Assembly: GCA_950097015.1 (NCBI GenBank)
Contig: CATNEN010000039.1
Span: 12,928,501-12,992,500, forward strand
DNA from: Macrostomum hystrix
Lineage: Eukaryota > Platyhelminthes > Macrostomidae
DNA: 64,000 nt
Reading direction: 5' to 3'
Part shown: positions 33,632 to 46,075 of the stretch, one piece after another
Layout of the letters: each line of letters begins with the position of its first letter
How positions within the stretch are numbered: position 1 is the stretch's first letter
Position numbers and translations under genes: made by a program
Notes under the pieces: generated by a model
Database searches by the model: none
Seen by the model: the letters and a program-made list of their open reading frames with translations, nothing else
What the model was told of the DNA's origin: nothing

Positions 33632-34730
33632 ATGACAGGTAGTGAAAAGCTCTTTAACTTCTGATAAGTCGAAACCAAATAATGAGCTTTACCTCGCTTT
33701 AACGAACTCTCTTTCAGGACGGCGAAACCTCAGATACCTGAACTTAGTATTCACCTTTGTCATCAGTCTGTCTGCCTGTACTCAAAGCCAGTCGCAGAAG
33801 CTGAGCAAAAGCTCCGTTTGGAGGAGAGCGGAGGTTCGTTGCGCACTCGAGAGCTCGTCAAACGTCTTCCTCACTTTATCGGAGGTTCACTGCGTGATGA
33901 TGGCCGATGAGAAGCTGCCGACCGGAGCTCTGGTGGCTCAGTTCGACCATCTCGCACGCACCTGCTCCGTCTTCACCTTCCAGTCGGTGTGCCGCAGCCT
34001 GACCTCCGGCCTGTCGCCCAGCTGTTCCGTGTTCTTCCGATTTCCAATCGATCACCGGCTGATCAGCGCCAAGCTCAGCAATTTGTGGCTGGCAGGTGAG
34101 GTGAGCAGACTGGAGAACCTGGTGTGCCAGGCCGATGAGGACACGAACCGCCTGCACCCAGTGGCTGTTCAGTGGAGCAGCGAAGGCGCCGTGTTTGATG
34201 GCTCAGCAGCCTATGCAGTGCTGAACAAGTCCAGCATCAGCTTCACCACCGGCCTCACCTGGCTGCTGAGGCTCAAGCGGCAGCCGCAGGTGCAGCCGTT
34301 CTTCGAAATGACGAGCTGCGAATCACTGGGAGCGCCCTCAGGACATGGGATTCATTTTTGGGAGTATAATTTTCCGCGAATGCTTTATGCTAGAGTGAAC
34401 AGAATCACCGGAGTCATGATAAACTTTCTTGCCACACCGCACTCAACTCTGGCTGCGAACCCAAATGAATGGTTGAACATCGGCTTCACCATCAGTGGGA
34501 GCGTCTATGATTTCTTTGCTTCAGGATCCTTCCTACCCAGAGTTGGTGTAACACAAAATCCTGACTTATTGACCTGCAATGTGATCGACACAACAGCCTG
34601 CATGTATCTCGGAATGCGCATTGACAGTCCTAGAAACTTTATGTTCAACGGGTCAATTCGAGCTCTTGCCTTAGCTAACGTCAGCATGACCGAGGCCGAG
34701 ATTCGCGACTTCTTCGCTCTGATTGGCTGA
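33632..34730 (+). CDS. Secreted PAN-like/LamG-like protein, copy 2
   Basis: Exons 33632-33638 and 33718-34730 give 339 residues starting MTGRRNLRYLNLVFTFVISL, a signal peptide. The layout is the same as copy 1: PAN-like cysteine region, then LamG-like domain ending TEAEIRDFFALIG. The middle 450 bp is almost identical to copy 1, while the LamG-like C-terminal part differs at many sites (for example IHFWEYNFPRMLYARVNR). A possible polyadenylation signal, aataaa, lies near 34900. Both frames are intact, so both genes are likely expressed. Confidence 0.75.
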
Positions 34731-37187
34731 TGCTGGAGTTCCTATTAGCGAAACAATAGAAAATTACACGACGTTGAGTCTAAAGTCCAAGCGACGTTTT
34801 TCTGACGCTCGTCTAGATTTTATAGAAGCCAAATACGATCATTTCAATGACACTCAACCTCTATTAACATTAACGATTGTATAAGTAGAATATTAGTATA
34901 ATAAAAGTTTAAGCTGTCTGCGTGTCAACATGTGCACGCATGATAACCTTATAAAAAAGTTTATAATAAAAAATGTATATGCGATCGTTACTACGCTGGC
35001 TAAGCTATTCAGTGATAAAATTCTGCAATGCATGGTGTCAGATTCATTCCCACCTGTTTGTACTCGTATTTTCGTCTAAAGCAATGTGCTCTTAAGCCAT
35101 ATGGCAAAAATGAAAATCAGTTTGCTTTAATGATTGCTTTAGGTTTAAAACCGCTCTTTTTTCATTCTAGTCGATGCTTTAATACGAAGATAATTAGGAA
35201 AACGGCCCATTGAACTAATTGCGCAGCAAGGCAATCAATAAGGTAGGAAAAAGCTGAATAATGCTGAAAAATGCAGGACTATGAGGTCAAAGGGACAAAT
35301 GATGAACGGTGCTCGCTTTAAAATTACGTTTTGTTTAAATGCCTAAACAGTCTTATGGACAATTCAGCATCTGAATCTGTTAACTAACTGATAGGGATGA
35401 AAATATAAGCATATCTACTTGATTATTATAATGCTAGGAATAATCTTAATGAGAACAATTAAAACCATATACCTTTGATACTGCCTATGTATGTACATAT
35501 GCCTTTGACTTCTTTATCGTCAATGTAAACTCTCACACTATGCCTTGAAAATTGGCCGTCAAATACGAGAATTGCATGACAAGTCGACAGCCTTCTCTGA
35601 ATCCAAAAAACAATGTGGCCTCGCCGCGGAATCGAGTTCAGGGACCTAAGTGAAACAGGAAAACGTGTTAAACCGCTCTGGAGGTTGAGCTAGGAATAAA
35701 CGCGGCTGTTTCACACAAAAAGCTCAAGTGTCAAGTTCAAATTGCTATTTGAACTGATTGCAATCAGGTCAGTTTGGAGTTCAGTTCAACAATACAGCTA
35801 CAGCTACAGTAGAAACCTAAATAGATGGCTGCATAGTTTTTTAAGCAATGCTTCGGGTTCTGTAAATATTCGTTTAAAAGTTGAGAGCAATACAGCAGCA
35901 GTGGGTGAGTCTTGTCGGTCATGCGGCTGTTCCAGGACCAGTGCACAACCGAATGTCTGATAAGAACTAGCAAAAAAACGATCTAATTGTGGCCCTGTTT
36001 GTTCCTGATTTCAGCAGCGCCATCCTTCAACGCAAAGTTAATTTGTACCAGCATGAAAAGGCAAGAGGGGGAAGGCAGAAGACTCTATGTAGATGTCATG
36101 GGAGGTGCTTAATGCAGCATAAATTTTATAAATGAAGCAAGGAAATAGCGTACTGTCATGTACTCGTAGTTTTAGGTTTCTTTCGTCTACGAATAAATTG
36201 AAGAATCAGCAGCAGCTGTTTTGTTTGCAGCTGATAGACGGCACGAATGCCTTCGCTTCCTTCAGCAGTCTACAATTTGGATACCACGCGTTCCGAACAA
36301 ATTCTGTAGCGGCTTGTGCCATGCGCCTTCCTGCTGCTTACATCACATGGCCACTTGAAGGAACCAGGCCCATGCGAAAGATCGACAGAAAGAGAGACAG
36401 GAAGACACAGAAATGAACAATGAAGCATCAGTAATCCCGGGAGCGGTGCGCCAAAGTTTTGTGCGCCAAAAAGAAAAGTTTTTGGGGAAAAGTTTTTTGG
36501 AAAAAACTGCAGAATTATAGTGCCCACGTTTCGCAATGCTTCTGGGGCACAAGTAACCTTTATGCCAAGGCCGCGAAGGATAGAGAGGCAGGTCGCGCGG
36601 ATCGATAAGGAACAGTCATCGATTAGGTAGTCTTCTGTGTGCGTACGGCATTCACACTGCCCGACACGGCCGCCACACCTCCCCCCGCCTTGCCATTTTC
36701 TAGATCCCGGAAGTCTTCCCGTATTGCGCAGGAAGCTTTCCGCTGGCTGGAAAGGTCGAGACACAGGGAATTGGCATTTGTGCTAGCAGTGCTAGTTGCC
36801 ACAACCGCTTACCTGTCCCTGATAGAACAGGATGGCTGCCCCAACGGGATAGCGCAAAGCTGTGCAAAGCGCTCGGGATCACCTAAGCCCCCAAACCCCC
36901 GCCCCAACTTCGGGAAAGCTTTTTGGCTTTTAAGGTCCGCCTTACCGAAGCTTGAAGGGGTCGAACTTGCTGCTTATCGGAGAAGGGAGGCATCGCGAAC
37001 TTCTGACTGGACTGAAGCAACAGGTTTGAATGCGTTTCATTTTACACACTTATAATTTCAAATTCGAAACTATTTCTCAAAGAGTCGACTTGATCCATTC
37101 CATTGCAGATCTTGAGAAAAGATCCAACTTTGAATTTTGAGCGGCCTCTTTAACTTCGTGACTTGACTCTCAACGCAGATTTAACCA
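34731..37187. other. Spacer and upstream region of myosin light chain
   Basis: It contains one truncated SINE B (35490-35687). Open frames at 36.1-37.05 kb overlap on both strands and have no domain signal, so I do not call them. Promoter and 5' UTR of the myosin gene probably fall between 36.6 and 37.19 kb. Confidence 0.45.
35490..35687 (-). mobile_element. SINE family B, truncated copy
   Basis: It retains cctcgccgcggaatcgagtt (head) and the start of the body but lacks the ATT-tail end. Confidence 0.65.
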
Positions 37188-38864
37188 ATGGCTGACGATG
37201 GCGATGTAAGAAATAAGAATAAATTAATGAATCATCCAATACGGAACAGATTACTGACTATGTACATAACGTGAGATGAAACGAGGAATAGGACACAGGA
37301 GATGTGTATATGTTGTGCTTTTTGACTGAGTTCTACCAACTTGGCCTTTTTAATCGTTTGCAGAAGAAGGAGGGCAAGCGCGCCCAGCGAGCCACATCGA
37401 ACGTGTTCGCCGCATTCCCCCAGCAGCAGGTGCAGGAATTCAAGGAGGTGAGCTGCTTTACTGGATGACTCACTCAAACGGACAGGACGTTAAATTTCAC
37501 TTTTTTGTGAGCCCTCAACCGGCTTAGACATTGTTCTAGACTCTGGTGGGATGTGAAGGGGTGATCGGCAGAGCGGTTAACGCATCTGTCACTCGCACTT
37601 TGGTCCCTTGGGACTATTTTGAAAGACATCAAAGCGAAGGTTGTTTAAGTTGGATTGTTTAAGCTGATAAGGGCCATTGCAGTACTGCCTGACTATCAAA
37701 GTCAGGGCAGATGTACTCGTACTCAGTTGCGTTTGTGCTTCTTCTGTACGTTGTCTGTGTGGCTGTGCATGGTAAGGAGTCAGCGAAATGGGCAGAATTG
37801 CCTCACACTGGCAGCCGTGCTGTTATCACAAATAATGTACCAGGGCCTACAGCCCTCATGGTAATATAAATTAGCTTGTATTTACGGGATTATACCAATT
37901 TTGAAAAATCATGTTCGGAAATCCCAGCACTACAAATCGTCAGTAGATGATCGATTGCATAAAGCGAGCTCAATCAGTAATCTTTTTTTGCTTTTTATTC
38001 TCTCCCAGGCCTTCACACTGATCGACCAGAATCGTGACGGCTTCATCGATCTGGAAGACCTGAAGGACATGTACGCCTCTCTGGGTCGGCAGCCGACGGA
38101 CAAGGAGCTGCAGGATATGTTGAAGGAGTCGCCCGGACCTCTGAATTTCACAATGTTCCTGCAGATCTTCGGCGAGCGACTGACCGGCTCTGATTCTGAG
38201 GACGCCCTGCGCAACGCTTTCAAGATGTTCGACGATGCCAACACGGGCTCCCTGGATGAGGAATAGTGCGTTGAGCTTGTACTCAAAACAGTTTTTAATA
38301 TAATATAATAATACTTACAGGAGGGCTGCTAGCAATGGCACGTCATTTGGTGACAGTAGCGAGCGAGGAGGATTCTTCCCATTTCGCTGACTCCTGAGCA
38401 CACACGCACACAGATACTGTACGCAGGCACACGCTCACACAGGTATGTACATCTGCCCTGACTTTCTCATCGTCAGGCAGTGTAAATTTCACTGTGGCTT
38501 GGAGGTTGGCCGTCAAGGGCGTAAATTGCACGACAAGCCTCCAAGCCTTCTCTCTGCGGCTGCGCCCCAAATAAATGTGGCCTCGCCATGGAATAGAACT
38601 TCGGACTTTGGTGCGAGAGGCAAACGTGTTAACTGCTTTGCCACCGGTATATAATAGAAGTTTTACGGTAATATTCATCGCTCGAAGTTAATTGATACAA
38701 TGCCAACTCTATCTTCCAGCTTCCGCGACCTGATGAAGAACATGGGAGACAACTTCACCGAGGACGAAATTCGGCAGACGTGGAAAGAAGCGCCCATCAC
38801 TGCCGGCAAGCTTGACTACAACAAGTTCGTATCCAACATCAAGCGTGGCAAGGAGGACGAGTGA
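37188..38864 (+). CDS. MRLC: Myosin regulatory light chain
   Basis: Four coding exons: 37188-37205, 37364-37447, 38009-38265, 38720-38864, giving 167 residues. It binds the myosin II heavy-chain neck and controls motor activity by phosphorylation. [11 protein letters not shown] carries the conserved Thr-Ser pair phosphorylated by myosin light-chain kinase or Rho kinase. EF-hand 1 ([12 protein letters not shown]) is intact for divalent cation binding. Later EF-hands are degenerate, as is normal for this family. The protein ends in NIKRGKEDE. Phosphosite context and length fit the smooth/non-muscle class. A SINE B copy lies in each of introns 2 and 3. Exon 3 ends in phase 2 at EEY, and the frame continues as FRDLMKNMG. 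Confidence 0.95.
37561..37870 (+). mobile_element. SINE family B, copy in myosin light chain intron 2
   Basis: The head cggcagagcggttaacgc and a diverged body, more mutated than the other copies, suggest an older insertion. Confidence 0.68.
38307..38650 (-). mobile_element. SINE family B, copy in myosin light chain intron 3
   Basis: The tail is at 38307 (taatataataatac) and the head near 38620-38645 (gaggcaaacgtgttaa). Confidence 0.75.
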
Positions 38865-41130
38865 AGAGAGTCACAAGTCCACGAGGCAGAGCGCATTGTT
38901 GCTTTTTAGATTGGGTCAAGTTTTTTTCGAGAGGTCTTATAAATCTAGATTTATTAAATTTAATTAGTCACAGGGTTGGTGCCCATCTGGTAAATATATT
39001 CTACATGGCATTTTAGGGATCACTTTCCGTCATTCACTAGACTAAAAATGAAACTCTTGGTTGATTCAGTCGCTCTTCATTATTGGGACAATCGAAGCCG
39101 GGCAGGAATCTCACAAGGTCGTCAGGTTAGTGATAGCCTGATGACGCAACGCTCATTTGACACTCTGGATCCCATGTAGTGGACACAGATCCTGACCAAG
39201 TAATTCTGGCTCAGGGAAAAGGGAGTTTGTTTTAAACGCCGTCGATTCACTTCTGACTTCTAAAGTGCAGCACAATTTTCCTGCCTTTTCTAACTGCATT
39301 GCATCGCCACAGCCATGGTGTTTTTACTTTTAATAACTAATAAAAGACAGTTTCGTACAGATCGTGGCCTTCCAGAAATCAGACTGTTTATAATTTAATG
39401 AAAACCATTCTTTAGTGTGTAGCCTCTAACCTTTCTGAATTTTTAACTCAAACCGCCTAAAAACTTTGTCCATCTAGTTTTGTTTTTATAAAGAAGCATT
39501 ATATCAGTCTTCTCCGCTTCGTAGACAGCTAAGAGGAAAACAATTACTGCCGTTTGAATGAGCTCAGCATGAGCACACTTGTTTCCAGGTTGCTTTAGTG
39601 GCATTCATTCGTGTCTTTTCTGTTCATTTCCTGTTTAAAGTTTTTTTGGAATTTGCTATATTGTGTCCTTAATTTGTTTACGAAGTGGCGGGTTGTTGTT
39701 TTCAGTTGTACCTTTTATAATCCTCTACTATATTATATCTTGAACCTCTAGAACTGATTAATTGCTGATTCCTACAGAACGTGCACTCGTTCATTTAGCA
39801 CTGCAAATAATCCTTTATATAAATCCGAAACAGAAGCTAAAAATTTCTTTTTATCTCCCATGTTTCTCAGCCGTACAAAACGTTTTAGCAAAATTGATAT
39901 GCAATTTTTTCAATTAACGCATTACTAACTTTCAGTCTCCACTGATTTAATTGCACTGCATGAATAGGCATTCAAATTTTCCTGTAATCTTTTGTTAACC
40001 ATTCTCAACTCTCCCTCATATACTTTAAAATTAGTCACCAAACACAATCCACTAAAACTAAAGCTGCTATAGACCTCCAGTTATCGGTACTCAAGGGTTG
40101 CTGCATTCCACTAATTGATCCGAACACAGGTTCGCATGGCACATCAGCTCAGCTTTCAGAGATAATTAAGCTCAAATTTGATCATTGAATACTCAAATCA
40201 AGGATTTTCTGAATGTTTTATAAGGATGGGCTCTGTTGTTTACAATTGGATAGGTCTGAAGTCAGCCACACATCAGACTGAAGGCTAGCTGCTGTGCTAT
40301 GCTCCAAGTAAAAGTTTTTCGCTTTGCGTGCCTTTCCTACGTTAATAGGAAAGTTTTTTAACGCAATTTATTCTTAATATCAGATTCGCGATAAGGTTGA
40401 CTGCCGCTGCTTGTTTGTGAATTGCGCTTTTTAAGTGCTTGTTTATCACTCGGACACTGACAGCTGGCTCACACATGTTCTTGCCTGGCTGCGGCACCTG
40501 TTGTTGATGCTTCATCTAGAACGATGCTTTCGACAGTAGCACAATTAGCAGCAGACGGCCGCGGCCAATTTTGTCAATTTTCTTTGCAACTTTCTGTTCA
40601 AGACACTACTCCGTTGAGACCGATACACGGATGCGATTTCAAAATGCTTCGTGTTTTTATGGCCCCCTTACCAAGTCCCGATTCCAAAATGTTACTAACC
40701 TGACACTGCCATCGTTCTTAATAAGCCAGGTCTCCATGGTTTTCATGCCGAATTTACCTTTAGCATATGCCTAAATCAATCAATCGTACATCACCCCGAT
40801 CGTATACCTGTAGCACTTATACCAGCTTTGTTAGAATAATTCATCTATAGACATTCAACTTCTTTTTGAGCAGCAAAATCGATTTAGAACTTGTTTCTTG
40901 TGCTCCTGTGACAGAAAGACATCATTATCTTGCATGTAGCGATGTGAAACGGTGTGATCTTGATCTTCAAATAACATGATAGCCACGCTTGTTAGCCTTT
41001 TTTGCATGGTTCGAAAGATACTCGTGAAAAAATACACGATAAACTGATCAGAGACTGCAAACTATCGTGCCCTGTAACTCGCTTTATTGTCTTGAAAGTT
41101 ATGTATCTAGTAGCAATGTAATATAGTACA
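38865..41130. other. A/T-rich interval 3' of myosin light chain
   Basis: No gene, SINE or array is recognised. The first few hundred bases are probably 3' UTR. Confidence 0.4.
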
Positions 41131-41142
41131 TTACCTATGTCC

Positions 41143-42640
41143 CATCCTCTGATACTCCAGTGAACTCTCATGTCCCATCCTCTGATACTCTAGTGAACTC
41201 TCATGTCCCATCCTCTGATACTCTAGTGAACTCTCATGTCCCATCAACGGACTACTCAAGTAGACTATCTACTAGTGGTCCTTGGTCCCATCCTCTGATA
41301 CTCCAGTGAACTCTCATGTCCCATCAACGGACTACTCAAGTAGACTATCTACTAGTGGTCCTTGGTCCCATCCTCTGATACTCCAGTTGTCGGAAATGCT
41401 TCCTCCAGAACTCCTTCTCGTCGTTTCCTTCGACTCTCCTCTTTTCTCTCTTGCTCACCAACTAGTTAATCAGTACGTTTCACTGCACTTTAATTGTTTC
41501 GCTTTCTATCGTCCTTTTAGCCCATAGACTACGCATCCTGCCCGCCCCTTGTTACTCAATCGTTGTCTATGTTTCTAATGCCTTTCTCGGTACAGTTCCC
41601 CTTTAGTTGCTTCTAGTGCGCACTAAGCCCACAAGAGCTTCGAACCAAATACATTCGATATACAAGTCAATTACAAGCAAAGAAGTTTTGTCCCAAGCGA
41701 CACCAGTGAACTCTCATGTCCCACCCTCTGAAACTCCAGTGAACTCTCATGTCCCATCCTCTGATACTCCAGTGAACTCTCATGTCCCATCCTCTGATAC
41801 TCCAGTGAACTCTCATGTCCCATCCTCTGATACTCTAGTGAACTCTCATGTCCCATCCTCTGATACTCTAGTGAACTCTCATGTCCCATCCTCTGATACT
41901 CCAGTGAACTCTCATGTCCCATCCTCTGAAACTCCAGTGAACTCTCATGTCCCACCCTCTGAAACTCCAGTGAACTCTCATGTCCCACCCTCTGAAACTC
42001 CAGTGAACTCTCATGTCCCATCCTCTGATACTCCAGTGAACTCTCATGTCCCATCCTCTGATACTCCAGTGAATTCTCATGTCCCATCCTCTGATACTCT
42101 AGTGAACTCTCATGTCCCATCCTCTGATACTCTAGTGAACTCTCATGTCCCATCCTCTGATACTCCAGTGAATTCTCATGTCCCATCCTCTGATACTCTA
42201 GTGAACTCTCATGTCCCATCCTCTGATACTCCAGTGAACTCTAATGTCCCATCCTCTGATACTCTAGTGAACCCTCATGTCCCATCCTCTGATACTCTAG
42301 TGAACTCTCATGTCCCATCCTCTGATACTCTAGTGAACTCTCATGTCCCATCCTCTGATACTCTAGTGAACTCTCATGTCCCATCCTCTGATACTCCAGT
42401 GAACTCTCATGTCCCATCCTCTGATACTCTAGTGAACCCTCATGTCCCATCCTCTGATACTCTAGTGAACTCTCATGTCCCATCCTCTGATACTCTAGTG
42501 AACTCTCATGTCCCATCCTCTGATACTCTAGTGAACTCTCATGTCCCATCCTCTGATACTCCAGTGAACTCTTATGTCCCATCCTCTGATACTCTAGTGA
42601 ACTCTCATGTCCCATCCTCTGATACTCCAGTGAACAAAGT
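41143..42640. repeat. 33-bp minisatellite, two blocks
   Basis: The unit combines tctcatgtcccatcctctga with tactccagtgaac. The main block 41700-42640 has about 28 copies; a smaller interrupted block is at 41143-41390. Because 33 is a multiple of three, a 348-residue frame of NSHVPSSDTPV repeats stays open, with long minus-strand frames too. I do not call it a gene. Confidence 0.88.
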
Positions 42641-42659
42641 TCTACCACTTTAATAGATA

Positions 42660-43372
42660 CACCAGGAAGTTACTTGGTCACTTCGCGCGAAAAATTACTG
42701 ACAAAATATATTTAAAAGAAAAAAGGGCATTGTTCGAAAAGCACATTTAAAATGAGAAAAATCTGAATAAAATCGTTGGTATCATAGTTTTATTTCACTG
42801 TACAATTTAAAAAAGGCTGAAAACAAAGTTGATTTCAACATAAGCGAAAAATTTCGTTGTAAAAGAGTTACTTTCCTCTCAAAAATGAGTCCAGAGTGCA
42901 ACATTCTGCAAGGCATGAATTAAAATATAAGAGCCCGAACTGATGATACGGGCAGTTTAGACCACCGTAATATCGTCAAAGCTGGAGCATGTACAACAAT
43001 ACGAGCTAGCAGCACCTCTATATGCTTGTTAGATACCAAAGTGTAAAATCGAATGTAACTCGAGAGTAAATCTCTTACATGTAGTTAACAACCTAAAAAA
43101 CAAGCAGGTAATATAGCTTGAATAAATGCCTTGTCCCAAACTTAACTAAAGGTCGAGAGTTCGAGTCTCATCGTAATGGAAAAAATCGTCTTTGAGCATG
43201 AAACATAATTCGTTAGTGCTTCAGTTTAGCTATTGGCAAAATAGGTACCAGATTGGGGTGGGAATTTGGTAGGGTGTCTAATTCGTCAGCGGACTGAACA
43301 GGATCGAGCAGACAGTGTAGGCTGTACATTCTCGTATATTCCTATTTTTCAAACATATTCGGAACGGGCAGC
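42660..43372. other. A/T-rich spacer
   Basis: Nothing supported. A weak tRNA-like B box (gagttcgagtctc near 43150) hints at another decayed SINE. Confidence 0.35.
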
Positions 43373-43783
43373 TTAACTGATCCTCCACGGATTCAGAAAG
43401 AAATAGACCATTATCCAAGCAGCATTGAAATGTACTAACAGCACAGAGATGATCCAGAAGCAATTCTTCCTGATTTTGTGTTTGCAGACATGCATACCAA
43501 GATGTAGACCCAGGACCCCACAAAATAATGCACAGGTTAATAGGGCACTTTCAGAAATGCGCCAAGCTTCGCTCTTGGCTCGCTTTCTGTCAAAGGCGGT
43601 CAGTATGAAGGTGGCAAATGTCATCAGGCTGAAGTAGGAGATAATGCATATAGCAGGTGACTCTGGCAACAGATCTGGAGCAAAGTATGCGGCCAAGAAA
43701 ACAACCAGGTACAGAGACGCACAGATTTTGAAAGCGATCGCAAACTGGCGACATGAACCCGGTCCCAATGAACGTATCGACAT
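43373..43783 (-). CDS. DUF1294-family membrane protein, copy 1
   Basis: 136 residues with four predicted membrane segments. Between TM2 and TM3 it has FDRKRAKSEAWRISESALL, and after TM3 CKHKIRKNCF, matching the DUF1294 signature (YDK-x2-A, WR-x2-E, HK-x-K). The function of this family is not established. It is known mainly from bacteria, so its presence as a cluster in an animal genome is noteworthy. A splice acceptor (ttattgcag) ends 28 nt before the ATG, indicating a 5' UTR intron or a trans-splice site and therefore a host-type transcript. Confidence 0.75.
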   Translation of the reverse strand: MSIRSLGPGSCRQFAIAFKICASLYLVVFLAAYFAPDLLPESPAICIISYFSLMTFATFILTAFDRKRAKSEAWRISESALLTCALFCGVLGLHLGMHVCKHKIRKNCFWIISVLLVHFNAAWIMVYFFLNPWRIS

Positions 43784-44141
43784 GTACTGCTTTGCGCCGG
43801 TGTCTGCAGCTCTGCAATAACAATTTGAAATAATTTATACTTGTCCTTCTTAAAGCGCTGCAGTCTGGGGATCCAGGATTGAGACGGTCCAGTCTGGGGA
43901 TCTGGGAGTGAGGCGGTCCAGTCTGGGGATCTGGGATTGAGGCTATTTCTCACAGATGAGTGAAACACTGTCACACAGAAGACATTAATTAAAGCAAAGC
44001 TGAAACGCAATATTTCAAAGTTTTAAGACCGACAAGAGCAATAACTATGCATATGTAGTTTCTAAGTTTCTAAGCACTGTAATCTTTCAAGAGATTACTT
44101 GCTGTTATTCTAATAGTTATAATGTGAACAATAATATTGGA

Positions 44142-44418
44142 TTACACCTGCCCAATTGGGTCAGATGTGCAGCCGACAGCACAGCCGCAGCTATTGCGTG
44201 GTGCATCTGAAGGCTGCGTACGGCTGTTCAGTCCATGGACTAGTGGGACGCCACATCCACTCTCAATTACCCCAGCTAATGCTGGTACCCATTTAACAGC
44301 TGGGTGAACTGAAGCAATGCAGAGTCAAGTGTCTTGCTAAAGGATACAAATTGTCCTATTTGAGTAGGGAACCGTCAACCTTAAATTCGTGAGTTGACGG
44401 TTCAACCACTGTCTATAA
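44142..44418 (-). mobile_element. SINE family A copy
   Basis: The tail ggattacacctgccc is at the left, with gtccatggactag and ccccagctaatgctgg in the body. The B-box region near 44365-44390 is diverged. Confidence 0.72.
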
Positions 44419-45232
44419 TATTTTTTACTAAAGATTTTAGCTCATCCTAAACAGAGTAAACCTGCATGCGTGCATAGTAAAAGTCAAAAACTGCCCCAAT
44501 CTTAACTTATATAGTTAAATTAAAGAAAAACAAGTTTCCTTATTTGAGTCATTTTTCTTTCCCCAATAAACTTATGAGCAGCACAGGTGCGCACAAGTTT
44601 TCCAAGTTGTTATTGTATTTTATAAGGCTAATTGGGCAAATGTTAATTTGATGGGCTGAATGTCAAATGAAAGAAGTGCGCTTTCATGAGTACTCTTGTG
44701 CACGGCCTTTAAAAACCGTGCATTTCTACTCTCCTGATATATATGAAGTGTTGCGTAATACTGCATTTTTGTGCCGGGATAGAGCAATTGGACAGAGAAA
44801 TTACTTAAGTACAGTGGCCATTCTCAACACCTACACGAACCTGTTCACGCACTTTTTTCTGCTCTGAAGAGGTTGGAGATAGAAAATGTTTCAAACTAAG
44901 TAAATATTTCGCATATTTTTGCTTCTGATTTAACACTGCACCCGTGGAGATTGAGCAGGGCATCGTTATTTTATCCCATCGCTACACAAGTCATGCCTTG
45001 TCACCCTCGTGTCTCACATTTCCTATACCATTCCGGCCTGTTGTCATCATTTGGAAAGTAGATAGAAATAAAGATAATGTAGACAGAAAGTACTTGTCTC
45101 GATTTATATAAACATGTACTCTGAGTTTTTTAAATATAAACTATTATATTTTGTGCAAATAGTTGACGAATGAATAGAAAAAATATTAAAAATGATTTGT
45201 AATGCGTTAAAAATTTTAATCATATTAATAAT

Positions 45233-45475
45233 GATTGATTACACCTGCCCCAATTGGGCCAGATGTGCAGCCGACAGCACAGCCGCAGCAATTGCGCAGC
45301 GCATCTGAAGGCTGCGTACAGCTGTTCAGTCCATGGACTGGGGGGACGCCACACCCACCTTCAATTATCCAGCTAATGCTGGTACCCTTTTAACAGCAGG
45401 GTGAACGGAAGCAATGCAGAGTTAAGTGTCTTGCTAAAGGGCACAAATTGGTTCCTTTAAAAATAGACACAGCTG
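45233..45475 (-). mobile_element. SINE family A copy, head truncated
   Basis: It starts tgattacacctgccccaatt and matches the 44142 copy closely over the body, then stops before the tRNA-like head. Confidence 0.7.
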
Positions 45476-45535
45476 AAATGTTTAACTAACGGAAGAAACT
45501 CACGCAGTGCTAATAGTTTCCCACTGAACATTAAA

Positions 45536-45922
45536 CTATAGCAGGAAAATTGGCACAAGTGGCCAAGCAGCATTCAAGGGCAGCAAAATTAGCGACCAAA
45601 TCTTAAACGAACACTTGCGCTCGCTGAGCTTGTGCCTGCAGATCAACATAGCTAACAAGAGACCTGCGATGCCGCAGAAGAAGGCGAAGGTTAACATTGC
45701 AATTTCAGCGACTCGCCAGCCATGCTCACCAGCTTGGAGCTTGTCGATGTAGCCCAAAATGAATGTCACCAATGTCATTAGGACGACATAGGCTACTAGT
45801 AGAACGGATACGGCCGTTTGAGACAAGCCGGCAAATTTTCCCGTTAAAATGACTGCAACATAAGCGGCGCTGCAAAATATAAAACTAACGAAGAATTGAC
45901 AGCGCGATCCTGGCTGGCACAT
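45536..45922 (-). CDS. DUF1294-family membrane protein, copy 2
   Basis: 128 residues from the ATG at 45922. The signature residues are partly changed: IDKLQAGEHGWRVAEIAML and CRHKLSERKCSF. Four hydrophobic segments and a short cytosolic N-terminus resemble copies 1 and 3. An acceptor (aatttcag) lies 14 nt before the ATG. Low identity between copies points to an old duplication. Confidence 0.72.
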   Translation of the reverse strand: MCQPGSRCQFFVSFIFCSAAYVAVILTGKFAGLSQTAVSVLLVAYVVLMTLVTFILGYIDKLQAGEHGWRVAEIAMLTFAFFCGIAGLLLAMLICRHKLSERKCSFKIWSLILLPLNAAWPLVPIFLL

Positions 45923-46075
45923 ACTCAAGCGGCGTTCTGAAATTATCAGAACAAGCTAATTGCATACCAAGCTACACCCGATCTTGCTTTCAACCATAAT
46001 TAACTATTGGATGAGAACATCGCCTAGAACTGGCCTAGTAAGACATACGTGCAAGGAAGACGTGAGTAACATGAA

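Larger units (their letters stand above)
43784..45535. other. Spacer with two SINE A copies
   Basis: It contains a short triplicated motif (cagtctggggatc, 43860-43945) and SINE A copies at 44142 and 45233. No gene is supported. Confidence 0.5.

Noticed and set aside
36639-37055. A 138-residue plus-strand frame before the myosin light chain gene
   Set aside because: Low-complexity composition, an overlapping minus-strand frame, and no domain, start context or splice support.
41607-42653. A 348-residue frame of NSHVPSSDTPV repeats
   Set aside because: It is explained by a 33-bp minisatellite whose unit is a multiple of three. Minus-strand frames are open as well, and there is no signal peptide, domain or splice support.
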